This document shows positions 38,922-47,323 of a stretch of DNA of 64,000 nt, one piece after another; the first letter of the stretch is position 1; the number at the start of each line of letters is the position of its first letter. A model generated the notes under the pieces. The model had not been told where the DNA came from and did not search any database. It was given only the letters and a program-made list of their open reading frames with translations. Location: positions 124,001 to 188,000 of the forward strand of contig CAVTJO010000008.1 of assembly GCA_963734955.1 (NCBI GenBank), written 5' to 3'. The translations under genes and the position numbers were made by a program. This stretch comes from UBA11986 sp963734955 (lineage in GTDB: Bacteria; Bacteroidota; Ignavibacteria; UBA10030; UBA6906).

Positions 38922-39188
38922 ATGAAAATGTCTGAAATACGGGACCTGTCGGTTCAGGAACTGAAACGGCGGCTGAGTGATGAGGAAGAGAGTTTGGAAA
39001 ACATCCGCTTTCAACTGTCAACGAGTCAGCTCGAGAGCCCGATCAAGGTTCGCACTGTTCGCCGGGATATTGCACGGATCATGACATTGATCCGCCAGAA
39101 AGAAGGGAAAGCACCCCGGGCAACACCAAAACCGGCAGCCGCTCCGGCAGCGCAACCGCCAGCAACGACTGAGGTGAAAAATCCATGA
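38922..39188 (+). CDS. rpmC: 50S ribosomal protein L29, extended C-terminus
   Basis: 88 aa. The L29 core (MKMSEIRDLSVQELKRRLSDEEESLENIRFQLSTSQLESPIKVRTVRRDIARIMTLIRQKE) is followed by about 25 residues rich in Ala and Pro (KAPRATPKPAAAPAAQPPATT). L29 is usually 60-70 aa. Its TGA overlaps the rpsQ ATG (ATGA at 39185-39188). Confidence 0.94.
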   Translation: MKMSEIRDLSVQELKRRLSDEEESLENIRFQLSTSQLESPIKVRTVRRDIARIMTLIRQKEGKAPRATPKPAAAPAAQPPATTEVKNP

Positions 39189-39466
39189 CAGACACGACAG
39201 CCGCCCAGCACGCGCGCACGACAAAACGGAAAGTCCGGATTGGGAAAGTGGTGAGCAACCGGATGAACAAAAGCATCGTCGTCTCCATCGAGCGACGGGT
39301 GCCACATCCCATTTACAAAAAATACTTCCGTCGAACAACCAAACTGATGGCCCACGACGAGAAAGGTGAATCCGGGGTTGGCGATATGGTACGGATCATG
39401 GAAACGCGACCCCTCAGCAAACTCAAGCGATGGCGGTTGGTTGAAGTTGTTGAGAAAGCCAAGTAA
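39185..39466 (+). CDS. rpsQ: 30S ribosomal protein S17
   Basis: 93 aa. RKVRIGKVVSNRMNKSIVVSIERRVPHPIYKKYFRRTTKLMAHDE, GDMVRIMETRPLSKLKRWRLVEVVEKAK. Starts inside the rpmC stop (ATGA), so translation is likely coupled. Confidence 0.96.
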   Translation: MTDTTAAQHARTTKRKVRIGKVVSNRMNKSIVVSIERRVPHPIYKKYFRRTTKLMAHDEKGESGVGDMVRIMETRPLSKLKRWRLVEVVEKAK

Positions 39467-39481
39467 ACACGGAGTCTATGT

Positions 39482-39850
39482 ATGATTCAGGAAGAAACGA
39501 ACTTAGTGGTTGCCGACAATTCGGGCGCCAAGCGTGTACGCTGCATCCGTGTGTTGGGTGGTTCGGACCGCAGGTATGCCGGCCTCGGTGACCTTGTTGT
39601 GGTGGCGGTGAAATCTGCCATTCCTGGAGCGGCCGTGAAAAAAGGAGAAGTGGCGAGAGCAGTGATCGTCCGGACGAAGAAGGAAACGCGCCGCAAGGAC
39701 GGCTCGTTCATCAGGTTTGATGAAAATGCCGCTGTCCTGATCAACGACCAGGGTGAACCGAGGGGCACGCGTATCTTTGGTCCGGTGGCACGGGAGCTTC
39801 GAGAACGGCAGTATATGAAAATCGTCTCACTTGCACCGGAAGTACTATAA
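39482..39850 (+). CDS. rplN: 50S ribosomal protein L14
   Basis: 122 aa. MIQEETNLVVADNSGAKRVRCIRVLGGSDRRYAGLGD; RFDENAAVLINDQGEPRGTRIFGPVARELRE. Complete and canonical. Confidence 0.97.
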   Translation: MIQEETNLVVADNSGAKRVRCIRVLGGSDRRYAGLGDLVVVAVKSAIPGAAVKKGEVARAVIVRTKKETRRKDGSFIRFDENAAVLINDQGEPRGTRIFGPVARELRERQYMKIVSLAPEVL

Positions 39851-39863
39851 CAAAAGCAAGGCT

Positions 39864-40187
39864 ATGAAAATCCACAAGAACGACATGGTGAAGGTGATCG
39901 CTGGAAACGCGAGGGGGAAGACCGGCAAGGTGTTGAAGGTGTTTCCGTCGGACGAGCGGCTTATTGTCGAAGGGGTCAATATCATCAAACGTCATACACG
40001 GCCCAGTCAGAAAAACCCCCAGGGAGGGATCGTCCAGCGTGAGGGAAGTATTCATGTTTCCAACGTGATGCTGCTCGATCCGAAGACAAACGAAGTGACA
40101 CGTGTCGGCAGCAAGGTGATCAAGGACGAAACGACTGGCAAGAAGAGACGAATGCGTGTGGCGCGGACCACTGGCGAGACCTTCTAA
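39864..40187 (+). CDS. rplX: 50S ribosomal protein L24
   Basis: 107 aa. ATG 39864 is chosen because the KOW domain starts at MKIHKNDMVKVIAGNARGKTGKVLKVFP; a longer reading from 39831 overlaps rplN. HTRPSQKNPQGGIVQREGSIHVSNVML is typical. Confidence 0.95.
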   Translation: MKIHKNDMVKVIAGNARGKTGKVLKVFPSDERLIVEGVNIIKRHTRPSQKNPQGGIVQREGSIHVSNVMLLDPKTNEVTRVGSKVIKDETTGKKRRMRVARTTGETF

Positions 40188-40217
40188 GCATCCGAATCAA
40201 ACGAGTAACAGGTTGGT

Positions 40218-40904
40218 ATGAGCGACGAAAAAGAAAAAAAACCGAAGGCACCCAAAGGCGATAAGGGTGGGAAACCCAAGGCGGCCCCGGCGGGCGACAA
40301 GCCGGCAAAGAGAAGCGCCCCGCGTGAGCGAATTCCGGCCCGGCTGGCAGAGATGTATAAGAGGGATGTCGTGCCCACGCTGATGAAGCGGTTCAACTAT
40401 CGTAATCCCATGCAGGTGCCGCGGCTCGAGAAGATCTCCATCAACATCGGGGTTGGTCAGGCGACCCAGGACGCAAAACTGGTGGAGGCTGCTGCCCATG
40501 ACCTGGAAGCGATCGTGGGTCAGAAGGTGGTGATTACCCGGGCGAAGAAATCAATCTCGAATTTCAAGCTGCGCGAGAAGATGCCCATCGGATGCCGCGT
40601 CACGTTACGCCGAGAGATGATGTACGAATTTCTCGATCGGTTCATTTCCGTCACGATCCCCCGAATACGTGATTTCCGCGGCGTATCAGATAAGTCGTTC
40701 GATGGACGCGGAAACTATACCATTGGGATCAAGGAGCACACGGTGTTCCCGGAAATCGATGTCGACAAGATCGCGAGGATCTTCGGAATGGACATCACGT
40801 TTGTGACGACGGCAAAGACGGATCAGGAAGCATACGAACTGCTGAAGGCATTCGGGATGCCATTTGTAAAGCGCCAGGAAGTCATCGAGCCCACGAAAGC
40901 GTAA
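40218..40904 (+). CDS. rplE: 50S ribosomal protein L5, extended N-terminus
   Basis: 228 aa against the usual 179-187. About 40 N-terminal residues are Lys/Pro/Ala-rich (EKEKKPKAPKGDKGGKPK...) and precede the L5 core (RIPARLAEMYKRDVVPTLMKRFNYRNPMQVPRLEKISINIGVG ... FDGRGNYTIGIKEHTVFPEID). The extension opens with an ATG right after GGTTGGT; no closer SD-preceded start is evident at the core, so the extension is likely real. Confidence 0.94.
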   Translation: MSDEKEKKPKAPKGDKGGKPKAAPAGDKPAKRSAPRERIPARLAEMYKRDVVPTLMKRFNYRNPMQVPRLEKISINIGVGQATQDAKLVEAAAHDLEAIVGQKVVITRAKKSISNFKLREKMPIGCRVTLRREMMYEFLDRFISVTIPRIRDFRGVSDKSFDGRGNYTIGIKEHTVFPEIDVDKIARIFGMDITFVTTAKTDQEAYELLKAFGMPFVKRQEVIEPTKA

Positions 40905-40917
40905 CGCAAGGAGATCT

Positions 40918-41187
40918 ATGGCAAAGAGATGTTCAATTGCACGGGAAGCCAAACGGCAGCGCATGGTCGCGAAGTATGCGGCGCTCCGGAAAGAGTTGAA
41001 GGAAAAAGGCGACTTCGCCGGTTTACAGGCACTGCCGCGCAACTCGAGCCCATCACGACTTCACAACCGGTGTAGCATCACGGGGCGGCCCCGGGGATTT
41101 CTCCGCAAGTTCGGAGTCTCGCGTATTGCCTTCCGTGAAATGGCCCTCGAAGGGAAGATCCCGGGCGTAGTGAAGGCAAGCTGGTAA
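40918..41187 (+). CDS. rpsN: 30S ribosomal protein S14 (zinc-free)
   Basis: 89 aa long-form S14. AKRCSIAREAKRQRMVAKYAALRKELKEKGDF ... NRCSITGRPRGFLRKFGVSRIAFREMALEGKIPGVVKASW. The CxxC pairs of the short zinc form are absent, so this is the C-minus type, unlike S4, L33 and L36 here which keep cysteine pairs. Confidence 0.96.
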   Translation: MAKRCSIAREAKRQRMVAKYAALRKELKEKGDFAGLQALPRNSSPSRLHNRCSITGRPRGFLRKFGVSRIAFREMALEGKIPGVVKASW

Positions 41188-41208
41188 GAACTGAGGAGAA
41201 CCCAATTC

Positions 41209-41604
41209 ATGACAATGACAGATCCGGTAGCTGACTATCTCACACGCTTGCGCAATGCAATTCAGGCCGGTCACAAGCGGGTCGATGTCCCCGCGTCGAA
41301 CCTCAAGCGTGAAATGACGAAGCTGCTGCTCAACAACAAGTACATCAGCAAGTATGCCGAGCTCCGCGACTCGTCGCAGGGGACGTTGCGTATTCATCTC
41401 AGGTACACGGACGGCAAGTCTGTGATTGAAGGACTGAAGCGGGTGAGTACTCCCGGTCTCCGGAAGTATGCCGATGCCTCTTCCCTGCCGCGGGTACTTG
41501 GCGGTCTCGGAATTGCAGTCATCTCCACGTCAAAGGGGTTGATGACCGATAAGCAGGCACGTCTTGCAAAAGTGGGTGGTGAAGTCCTGTGTGAAATCTG
41601 GTGA
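41209..41604 (+). CDS. rpsH: 30S ribosomal protein S8
   Basis: 131 aa. MTDPVADYLTRLRNAIQAGHKRVDVPASNLKREMTKLL; LRKYADASSLPRVLGGLGIAVISTSKGLMTDKQARLAKVGGEVLCEIW. ATG 41209 or 41215 possible; AGGAG lies upstream. Known spc-operon translational repressor in E. coli. Confidence 0.96.
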   Translation: MTMTDPVADYLTRLRNAIQAGHKRVDVPASNLKREMTKLLLNNKYISKYAELRDSSQGTLRIHLRYTDGKSVIEGLKRVSTPGLRKYADASSLPRVLGGLGIAVISTSKGLMTDKQARLAKVGGEVLCEIW

Positions 41605-41624
41605 CGAACTAAGGAGAACCGAAC

Positions 41625-42176
41625 GTGTCACGAGTTGGAAGAAAACCCATACCGATCGCCGCAGGCGTGAAAGTTCAAAAGACTGATCACGCCGTGAAGA
41701 TCGTTGGTCCGAAAGGCGAATTGACTGCAACTGTTCATCCGGACATCGGTTTCGAGATCAAGGAGAATCAGATCTTCATCGTCCGGCCAACCGACAGTAA
41801 GGTGCATCGCTCGTTACACGGCCTGTGGCGCGCATTAATGGCGAACATGGTGAAAGGGGTGACACAGGGGTATGCAAAGAAGCTTGAACTTGTCGGTGTG
41901 GGCTATCGCGCGGAAATGAAGGGCAGGAAATTACAGCTCCTGCTCGGGTTTTCCCACCCTATTCTTTTTGCCCCACCGGAAGGAATCAAGATCGAAGCCC
42001 CCACGCAAACGAACATCACCATCAGCGGCATCGATAAACAACTGGTCGGGCAGGTTGCAGCAAAGCTCCGTTCGTTCCGTCCGCCGGAGCCATACAAGGG
42101 AAAAGGTGTGAAGTACGAGGGCGAGTACATCCGACGCAAGGCAGGCAAAGCTGCAGCGGCAACTGGGGCGAAGTAA
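41625..42176 (+). CDS. rplF: 50S ribosomal protein L6
   Basis: 183 aa from GTG 41625 with AAGGAGAA upstream. SRVGRKPIPIAAGVKVQKTDHAVKIVGPKGELTATVHP; KRLELVGVGYRAE-type motif KKLELVGVGYRAEMKG; PEPYKGKGVKYEGEYIRRKAGKA. Confidence 0.96.
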   Translation: MSRVGRKPIPIAAGVKVQKTDHAVKIVGPKGELTATVHPDIGFEIKENQIFIVRPTDSKVHRSLHGLWRALMANMVKGVTQGYAKKLELVGVGYRAEMKGRKLQLLLGFSHPILFAPPEGIKIEAPTQTNITISGIDKQLVGQVAAKLRSFRPPEPYKGKGVKYEGEYIRRKAGKAAAATGAK

Positions 42177-42196
42177 CAAAGTTCAGGATCCAAGCG

Positions 42197-42565
42197 ATGA
42201 TAACCAAAAGCAAAGTTGAGCACAGAAATCGATTGAAGCACCACATCCGGATCCGCGTGTCGGGTACAACCGAGCGCCCTCGGCTGACGGTGTTCAAAAG
42301 TCTTAAACACGTCTATGCGCAGATCGTGGACGACTCAACCGGAAAGACTCTGGTGGCGGTCTCTGACATCGACAAGGCATTGCGCGAGCAGTTCAAGGAA
42401 CTTAAGGGGCAAAAGGCTCTCGGGAAGAAAGTCGGAGAACTGGCGGCAAAGAAAGCGCTGGAAAACAATATCAAGCAGGTGGTATTTGATCGAAATGGAT
42501 ACTTGTACCACGGCGTAGTGAAGGCAATGGCGGATGGGGCGCGCTCAGGCGGATTGAAATTCTGA
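42197..42565 (+). CDS. rplR: 50S ribosomal protein L18
   Basis: 122 aa. KVEHRNRLKHHIRIRVSGTTERPRLTVFKSLKHVYAQIVDDSTGKTLVAVSDIDK ... FDRNGYLYHGVVKAMADGARSGGLKF. Binds 5S rRNA. Followed not by rpsE at once but by a tRNA gene. Confidence 0.96.
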   Translation: MITKSKVEHRNRLKHHIRIRVSGTTERPRLTVFKSLKHVYAQIVDDSTGKTLVAVSDIDKALREQFKELKGQKALGKKVGELAAKKALENNIKQVVFDRNGYLYHGVVKAMADGARSGGLKF

Positions 42566-42601
42566 TGGCTGTGAACTCCGGACCGCGCGGCCAGTAACTC
42601 T

Positions 42602-42672
42602 TGTCGGGTCGTCCAATGGCAGGACAGCGGCCTTTGGAGCCGTCAATCGTGGTTCGAGTCCACGCCCGACAG
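42602..42672 (+). tRNA. tRNA-Gln (anticodon TTG) inside the spc cluster
   Basis: Acceptor arms TGTCGGG/CCCGACA pair fully; D stem GTCC/GGAC; anticodon stem GCGGC/GCCGT closes loop CTTTGGA with anticodon TTG; T arm CGTGG-TTCGAGT-CCACG. CCA is not encoded. The gene lies between rplR and rpsE on the same strand with 36 and 51 bases of spacer, so it must be cut out of the ribosomal-protein transcript or have its own promoter, which I do not see. Confidence 0.93.
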
Positions 42673-42723
42673 CTTTGGAGTGTGAAGGCTTTTAATCACA
42701 GTTAATAGTAAAGAGGAATCACG

Positions 42724-43260
42724 TTGGCACGCATCAAGGCAGGTGAACTTGAGCTGAAAGACAGGCTCGTCCACATCAATCGTGTGGCAAAGGTGGTGAA
42801 GGGCGGCAGGCGTTTCAGCTTTAACGCGATCGTCGTCGTTGGCGATGGCAAAGGCCATGTTGGCATCGGCCTCGGCAAGGCGAATGAAGTTGCCGACGCA
42901 ATTTCCAAGGGAGTCGATGATGCCAAGAAGAGCGTCGTCTTCGTGAAGATCGTGAACGGGACGATTCCCCATCCAGTGTTCGGGAAGTTCGGGGCCGGCA
43001 AGGTACTTCTGAAGCCGGCATCCCCCGGAACGGGTCTCATCGCTGGCGGAGGCGTACGCGCCGTGCTCGAGTCGGCGGGCGTCAGGGACGTGTTGACCAA
43101 GTCGATGGGGTCCTCCAATCCCCACAACGTTGTGAAAGCAACAATGGCGGGTTTGCTGAAGCTTTCCGATGCAAAGAGCGTTGCCGCGCGAAGGGATCTT
43201 GAACTCGCAGAACTGTTTGGCGGAATGCAGGCTCCGGCCGGCGCGGAAACGACAATTTGA
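42724..43260 (+). CDS. rpsE: 30S ribosomal protein S5
   Basis: 178 aa from TTG 42724 with GAGGAA upstream. LELKDRLVHINRVAKVVKGGRRFSFNAIVVVGDGKGHVGIGLGKANEVADAI ... GTGLIAGGGVRAVLESAGVRDVLTKSMGSSNPHNVVKATMAGL. Complete. Confidence 0.96.
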   Translation: MARIKAGELELKDRLVHINRVAKVVKGGRRFSFNAIVVVGDGKGHVGIGLGKANEVADAISKGVDDAKKSVVFVKIVNGTIPHPVFGKFGAGKVLLKPASPGTGLIAGGGVRAVLESAGVRDVLTKSMGSSNPHNVVKATMAGLLKLSDAKSVAARRDLELAELFGGMQAPAGAETTI

Positions 43261-43271
43261 GGCATGATGTC

Positions 43272-43457
43272 ATGGCAAAGAAACTGAAGATCACACAAAC
43301 ACGAAGCATCGTCGATCAGATTGAGCCGCAAAAGCGGACCATCAAGGCACTCGGTCTTGGTCGTCCCAACTATTCTGTCATCCACAACGACTCGCCGCAA
43401 ATCCGCGGCATGATCAGGAAAGTGTTTCATCTTGTAAAAGTACAGGAACTTGAGTAG
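43272..43457 (+). CDS. rpmD: 50S ribosomal protein L30
   Basis: 61 aa. MAKKLKITQTRSIVDQIEPQKRTIKALGLGRPNYSVIHNDSPQIRGMIRKVFHLVKVQELE. ATG 43272 is the homologous start; 11 bases after rpsE. Confidence 0.95.
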   Translation: MAKKLKITQTRSIVDQIEPQKRTIKALGLGRPNYSVIHNDSPQIRGMIRKVFHLVKVQELE

Positions 43458-43482
43458 ACGTCTCCAGCGAAAAGAGCAGCCA

Positions 43483-43965
43483 ATGGCAAAAGACATTCTC
43501 AGCAACTTAACACCCGCAGCAGGGTCGCGGAAGAAACCGAAACGCATCGGGCGCGGACAGGGTTCGGGACATGGCGGAACGTCAACGCGCGGCCACAAGG
43601 GCGCGGGATCCCGGTCGGGCACACGATACTATCCATGGTTCGAAGGCGGCCAGATGCCTCTCGTGCGTCGCGTGCCGAAACGGGGGTTTCACAGTCCGTT
43701 CCGCGTGGAATATCAGGTGGTGAACGTGCAGACACTTGAAAAGCTTGCGGCAGACGGCAAGGTCCCCAACGGGGTGGTTTCCCCGGCGGTTCTGGTGAAA
43801 CTCGGAGTTGTCAAGAAACCGAAAGGGCTGGTGAAGATTTTGGGGAATGGGGAGTTGAAGGCAAAGCTCAGCATTTCTGCAAATGCATTCAGCAAGTCCG
43901 CCATTCAGAAGATCGAGCAGGCGGGTGGCACCACCCACACGATTAGCGCGACGACAAAGGAATAA
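43483..43965 (+). CDS. rplO: 50S ribosomal protein L15
   Basis: 160 aa. ILSNLTPAAGSRKKPKRIGRGQGSGHGGTSTRGHKGAGSRSG ... YPWFEGGQMPLVRRVPKRGFHSPFRVEYQVVNV. ATG 43483 marks the homology start. Its TAA overlaps the secY ATG by one base. Confidence 0.96.
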   Translation: MAKDILSNLTPAAGSRKKPKRIGRGQGSGHGGTSTRGHKGAGSRSGTRYYPWFEGGQMPLVRRVPKRGFHSPFRVEYQVVNVQTLEKLAADGKVPNGVVSPAVLVKLGVVKKPKGLVKILGNGELKAKLSISANAFSKSAIQKIEQAGGTTHTISATTKE

Positions 43966-45293
43966 TGGCAAAGCTCGGGGAAAGTTTTCGCAATGTCTTC
44001 AAGATCCAGGAGCTCCGGACCCGGATTTTGTTTACGGCAACACTCCTGATTGTTGTGCGCGTAGGTGCGCATATCACCCTCCCGGGCATCGATGCGATTG
44101 CCCTGGCGAAGGCGGAAGCAAATCAGGCCTCCAATACCCTCTTCGGACTGTACGACCTGTTCGTGGGAGGAGCGTTCAAAAATGCCGCGGTGTTTGCCCT
44201 CGGCATCATGCCGTATATCAGTTCCTCGATCATTCTGCAATTGCTCGGGGCAGTTGTGCCGTACTTCCAGAAGCTTTCGAAGGAAGGCGAGGAAGGTCGA
44301 CGCAAGCTGACACAGTTGACGCGGTACGGAACTGTTCTTGTCGCTGCGCTCCAGGCGTGGGGCGTTAGCGTTCGCCTTTCCAGTTTGACTCTCGAAGGTC
44401 AACCGATTGTCCCGGCATCGGTCCAGGGGTTTGGCTTTACAATGAGCACGGTCATCTTCCTTACGGCGGGCACCATCTTTATGATGTGGCTTGGTGAGCA
44501 GATAACGGAACGGGGTCTGGGGAATGGGATTTCATTGATTATCTTCATCGGCATTATTGCCAGGTTTCCCCATTCCATCTTTGAACAGTTCCAGATGACA
44601 AGCAACCTCATTATCGGTCTGCTCATAGTTGCTGCCATGGTTGCGATCATCTCCGGTGTCATCCTCGTGACCCAGGGAACGCGGAGGATTCCCGTGCAGT
44701 ATGCGAAACGTGTCGTCGGCCGAAAAGTGTACGGAGGTGTAACGCAGTATATCCCGATGCGCGTGAACACGGCCGGGGTCATGCCGATTATCTTTGCTCA
44801 GTCGATCATGTTCATCCCGAGCACGATCCTGACATTCTTCCCGGAGAGCGAGTTCATGCAGAACCTCTCGACGTACTTTCAGTATACATCGCTGACGTAT
44901 TCATTCTTCTACGGGATCATGATCGTGTTCTTCACCTATTTCTACACTGCCATTGCGTTCAATCCCAAGGACGTTTCGGAGAACATGCAAAAGCAGGGCG
45001 GATTTGTGCCGGGGATCAGGCCCGGAAAACATACGGCCGACTTCATCGATAATATCCTTACAAAGATCACGTTGCCGGGATCGATTTTCCTTGCAATCAT
45101 TGCCGTGCTTCCTGCATTCATGTCGAAGTGGTTCGGGGTCACCCCCAGTTTTGCGCAATTCTTTGGTGGCACAAGCTTGCTGATCATGGTTGGAGTGGCG
45201 CTCGACACCCTGCAGCAGCTCGAATCGCACCTGCTGATGCGACACTACGATGGATTCATGAAGTCAGGCAAGATGAAGGGCCGTCTGCGGTAG
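43965..45293 (+). CDS. secY: Preprotein translocase subunit SecY
   Basis: 442 aa, ten membrane helices. Plug region LPGIDAIAL, GIMPYISSSIILQLL in helix 2, the cytoplasmic loops RRIPVQYAKRVVG and IRPGKHTADFIDNILTKITLPGS are all recognisable. Forms the Sec channel with SecE (18.2 kb). One-base overlap with rplO. Confidence 0.97.
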   Translation: MAKLGESFRNVFKIQELRTRILFTATLLIVVRVGAHITLPGIDAIALAKAEANQASNTLFGLYDLFVGGAFKNAAVFALGIMPYISSSIILQLLGAVVPYFQKLSKEGEEGRRKLTQLTRYGTVLVAALQAWGVSVRLSSLTLEGQPIVPASVQGFGFTMSTVIFLTAGTIFMMWLGEQITERGLGNGISLIIFIGIIARFPHSIFEQFQMTSNLIIGLLIVAAMVAIISGVILVTQGTRRIPVQYAKRVVGRKVYGGVTQYIPMRVNTAGVMPIIFAQSIMFIPSTILTFFPESEFMQNLSTYFQYTSLTYSFFYGIMIVFFTYFYTAIAFNPKDVSENMQKQGGFVPGIRPGKHTADFIDNILTKITLPGSIFLAIIAVLPAFMSKWFGVTPSFAQFFGGTSLLIMVGVALDTLQQLESHLLMRHYDGFMKSGKMKGRLR

Positions 45294-45322
45294 CGGCATG
45301 AATTCGGGATGCATCACGAACT

Positions 45323-46096
45323 ATGGGGAAGGTAACAATAAAGTCCGAACGCGAGATCGATCTGATACGTAAAAGCTGCCAGATCGTTGCTGAGGTTCTG
45401 GCACTCGTTGGGTCGCATGTCAAGTCGGGAGTATACACACGGGAGCTTGATCGGATTGCCGAGGAATACATCAGATCGAAGGAAGCCGTGCCTGCGTTTA
45501 AGGGGTACGGACACGACAGGCACAATCTTTTTCCCTCAACATTGTGTGTGTCTGTAGAAGATGAAGTTGTGCACGGGATTCCCAATGGCCGCAAACTTTC
45601 GGAGGGGGAAGTGGTTTCGGTGGATGTTGGCGTAAAGAAAAATGGATACTATGGCGACGGCGCGAGAACGTTTTTTGTCGGTCGTACATCACACGAGAAG
45701 ATGCGGTTGCTTCAGGTGACTGAAGAGTCGTTGTACAAGGGGATCGAAATGGCACGCGCCGGCAATCACTTGCATGACGTGTCGTCGGCGGTTCAAAAAC
45801 ACGTCGAGGGAGCAGGCTTTTCGGTTGTCCGGGATCTGGTTGGACACGGGATCGGAAAGCAATTGCACGAAGAACCTGCCATCCCGAATTTTGGTGTCGC
45901 CGGAACCGGCATCGTTCTCAAAGAGGGCATGACACTGGCAATCGAACCGATGGTGAACGCCGGAACATATAAGGTGGAAGTGGGCCAGGATGGCTGGACA
46001 GTGCGAACGGCAGACGGCAAGCCATCGGCACATTTTGAGCATACCATTGTGGTGCGTCAGGGCGAGCCGGAGATCCTCACACGACACGCATTTTAA
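45323..46096 (+). CDS. map: Methionine aminopeptidase type I
   Basis: 257 aa. Metal ligands lie in SVDVGV, YYGDGARTFFVG, GHGIGKQLHEEP, LAIEPM and FEHTIVV, i.e. the Asp-Asp-His-Glu-Glu set of MetAP. Removes initiator Met from nascent proteins. The secY-map-infA order is widely conserved. Confidence 0.96.
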   Translation: MGKVTIKSEREIDLIRKSCQIVAEVLALVGSHVKSGVYTRELDRIAEEYIRSKEAVPAFKGYGHDRHNLFPSTLCVSVEDEVVHGIPNGRKLSEGEVVSVDVGVKKNGYYGDGARTFFVGRTSHEKMRLLQVTEESLYKGIEMARAGNHLHDVSSAVQKHVEGAGFSVVRDLVGHGIGKQLHEEPAIPNFGVAGTGIVLKEGMTLAIEPMVNAGTYKVEVGQDGWTVRTADGKPSAHFEHTIVVRQGEPEILTRHAF

Positions 46097-46105
46097 TCGG
46101 ACGCA

Positions 46106-46324
46106 ATGGCGAAACAGGGCCCCATTAAGGTCGACGGCACGATCACAGAGACATTGCCGAATGCAATGTTTAAAGTGAGTCTCGAAAACAACCACATGGT
46201 TCTTGCACATGTATCGGGAAAGATGAGGATGAACTTCATCAAGATCCTGGTAGGGGATAAGGTGACGGTCGAGCTGTCGCCATATGACCTGACGAAAGGC
46301 CGCATCACATATCGGTACAAGTGA
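46106..46324 (+). CDS. infA: Translation initiation factor IF-1
   Basis: 72 aa OB-fold protein: AKQGPIKVDGTITETLPNAMFKVSLENNHMVLAHVSGKMRMNFIKILVGDKVTVELSPYDLTKGRITYRYK. Starts nine bases after map. Confidence 0.96.
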   Translation: MAKQGPIKVDGTITETLPNAMFKVSLENNHMVLAHVSGKMRMNFIKILVGDKVTVELSPYDLTKGRITYRYK

Positions 46325-46345
46325 CTTTGAAAGGGACGTGACGCC

Positions 46346-46459
46346 ATGAAAGTACGCTCATCAGTGAAGAAGATTTGCATCAACTGCAAGATCGTGCGCC
46401 GGAAGGGTGTGGTGCGCGTGATCTGCAAGAATCCAAAACACAAACAGCGCCAAGGGTAA
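46346..46459 (+). CDS. rpmJ: 50S ribosomal protein L36
   Basis: 37 aa (MKVRSSVKKICINCKIVRRKGVVRVICKNPKHKQRQG). CxxC...C...H makes the zinc-binding form. Too short for usual gene-finder cut-offs but in its conserved place between infA and rpsM. Confidence 0.95.
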   Translation: MKVRSSVKKICINCKIVRRKGVVRVICKNPKHKQRQG

Positions 46460-46471
46460 GGAGAAGTCAGC

Positions 46472-46855
46472 GTGGCTCGAATTGCTGGTATAGATCTACC
46501 GAAGAAAAAACGCTCCGAGGTTGGGCTTACGTACATCTACGGCATAGGGCACGCAACCGCGCGAACTATTCTCACCAGGGCTGGTGTCGACCTCAACAGG
46601 AAGGTGGGCGACCTGACGGATGACGAAGTTGCAAAGATCCGCGGCATCATCACTTCCGACTACAAGGTAGAAGGCGCACTCCGAAGTGAGGTGCAGATGA
46701 ACATCAAGCGGCTCATGGACATCGGCTGCTACCGCGGTATCCGTCATCGTAAAGGGCTGCCCGCGCGGGGTCAGCGCACGCGGACAAATGCCCGCACGCG
46801 CAAGGGAAAGAGGAAAACTGTTGCAGGGAAGAAGAAGACAGCGGCGAAGACCTAG
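46472..46855 (+). CDS. rpsM: 30S ribosomal protein S13
   Basis: 127 aa from GTG 46472 with AAGGAGAA upstream. ARIAGIDLPKKKRSEVGLTYIYGIGHATARTIL ... HRKGLPARGQRTRTNARTRKGKRKTVAGKKK. Complete. Confidence 0.96.
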   Translation: MARIAGIDLPKKKRSEVGLTYIYGIGHATARTILTRAGVDLNRKVGDLTDDEVAKIRGIITSDYKVEGALRSEVQMNIKRLMDIGCYRGIRHRKGLPARGQRTRTNARTRKGKRKTVAGKKKTAAKT

Positions 46856-46882
46856 GAATTCATAATTTTTGGAGGTTTGACA

Positions 46883-47302
46883 GTGGCGAAAACAAACCCG
46901 CAAGGGACAGCACCCGCACCACAAGAAGCAATCAAGAAGAAGAAACGCATCCAGGTGGATGTCAGCGGCAAGGCGTTTGTGAAGGCGACGTTCAACAACG
47001 TCATCGTCACCATTACCGACGTGTACGGCAATACCATCAGCTGGTCGTCTGCGGGGAAAAACGGTTTCAAGGGTTCACGAAAGAACACTCCGTTTGCCGC
47101 CCAGGTATCCGCCGAGGCTGCCGCGAAAGCTGCGCATGCGCTCGGCTTGCGCAAAGTTGAAGTGTTCGTCAAGGGACCGGGCTCGGGTCGCGAGGCAGCA
47201 ATTCGAGCATTGCAGGTCTCAGGTCTTGAGATCAGCAGCATCCGGGATATCACACCGATCCCGCACAACGGCTGTCGTCCGCCGAAGAAGCGAAGAGTAT
47301 AA
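46883..47302 (+). CDS. rpsK: 30S ribosomal protein S11
   Basis: 139 aa. GTG 46883 follows GGAGG (46871-46875) at good spacing and is preferred over TTG 46877. About 25 N-terminal residues (KTNPQGTAPAPQEAIKKKKR) precede the S11 core (GKAFVKATFNNVIVTITDVYGNTISWSSAGKNGFKGSRKNTPFAAQVSAE ... GSGREAAIRAL). RIRDITPIPHNGCRPPKKRRV-type end present. Confidence 0.95.
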   Translation: MAKTNPQGTAPAPQEAIKKKKRIQVDVSGKAFVKATFNNVIVTITDVYGNTISWSSAGKNGFKGSRKNTPFAAQVSAEAAAKAAHALGLRKVEVFVKGPGSGREAAIRALQVSGLEISSIRDITPIPHNGCRPPKKRRV

Positions 47303-47323
47303 CGATAGGATAGGAAGTATTTC

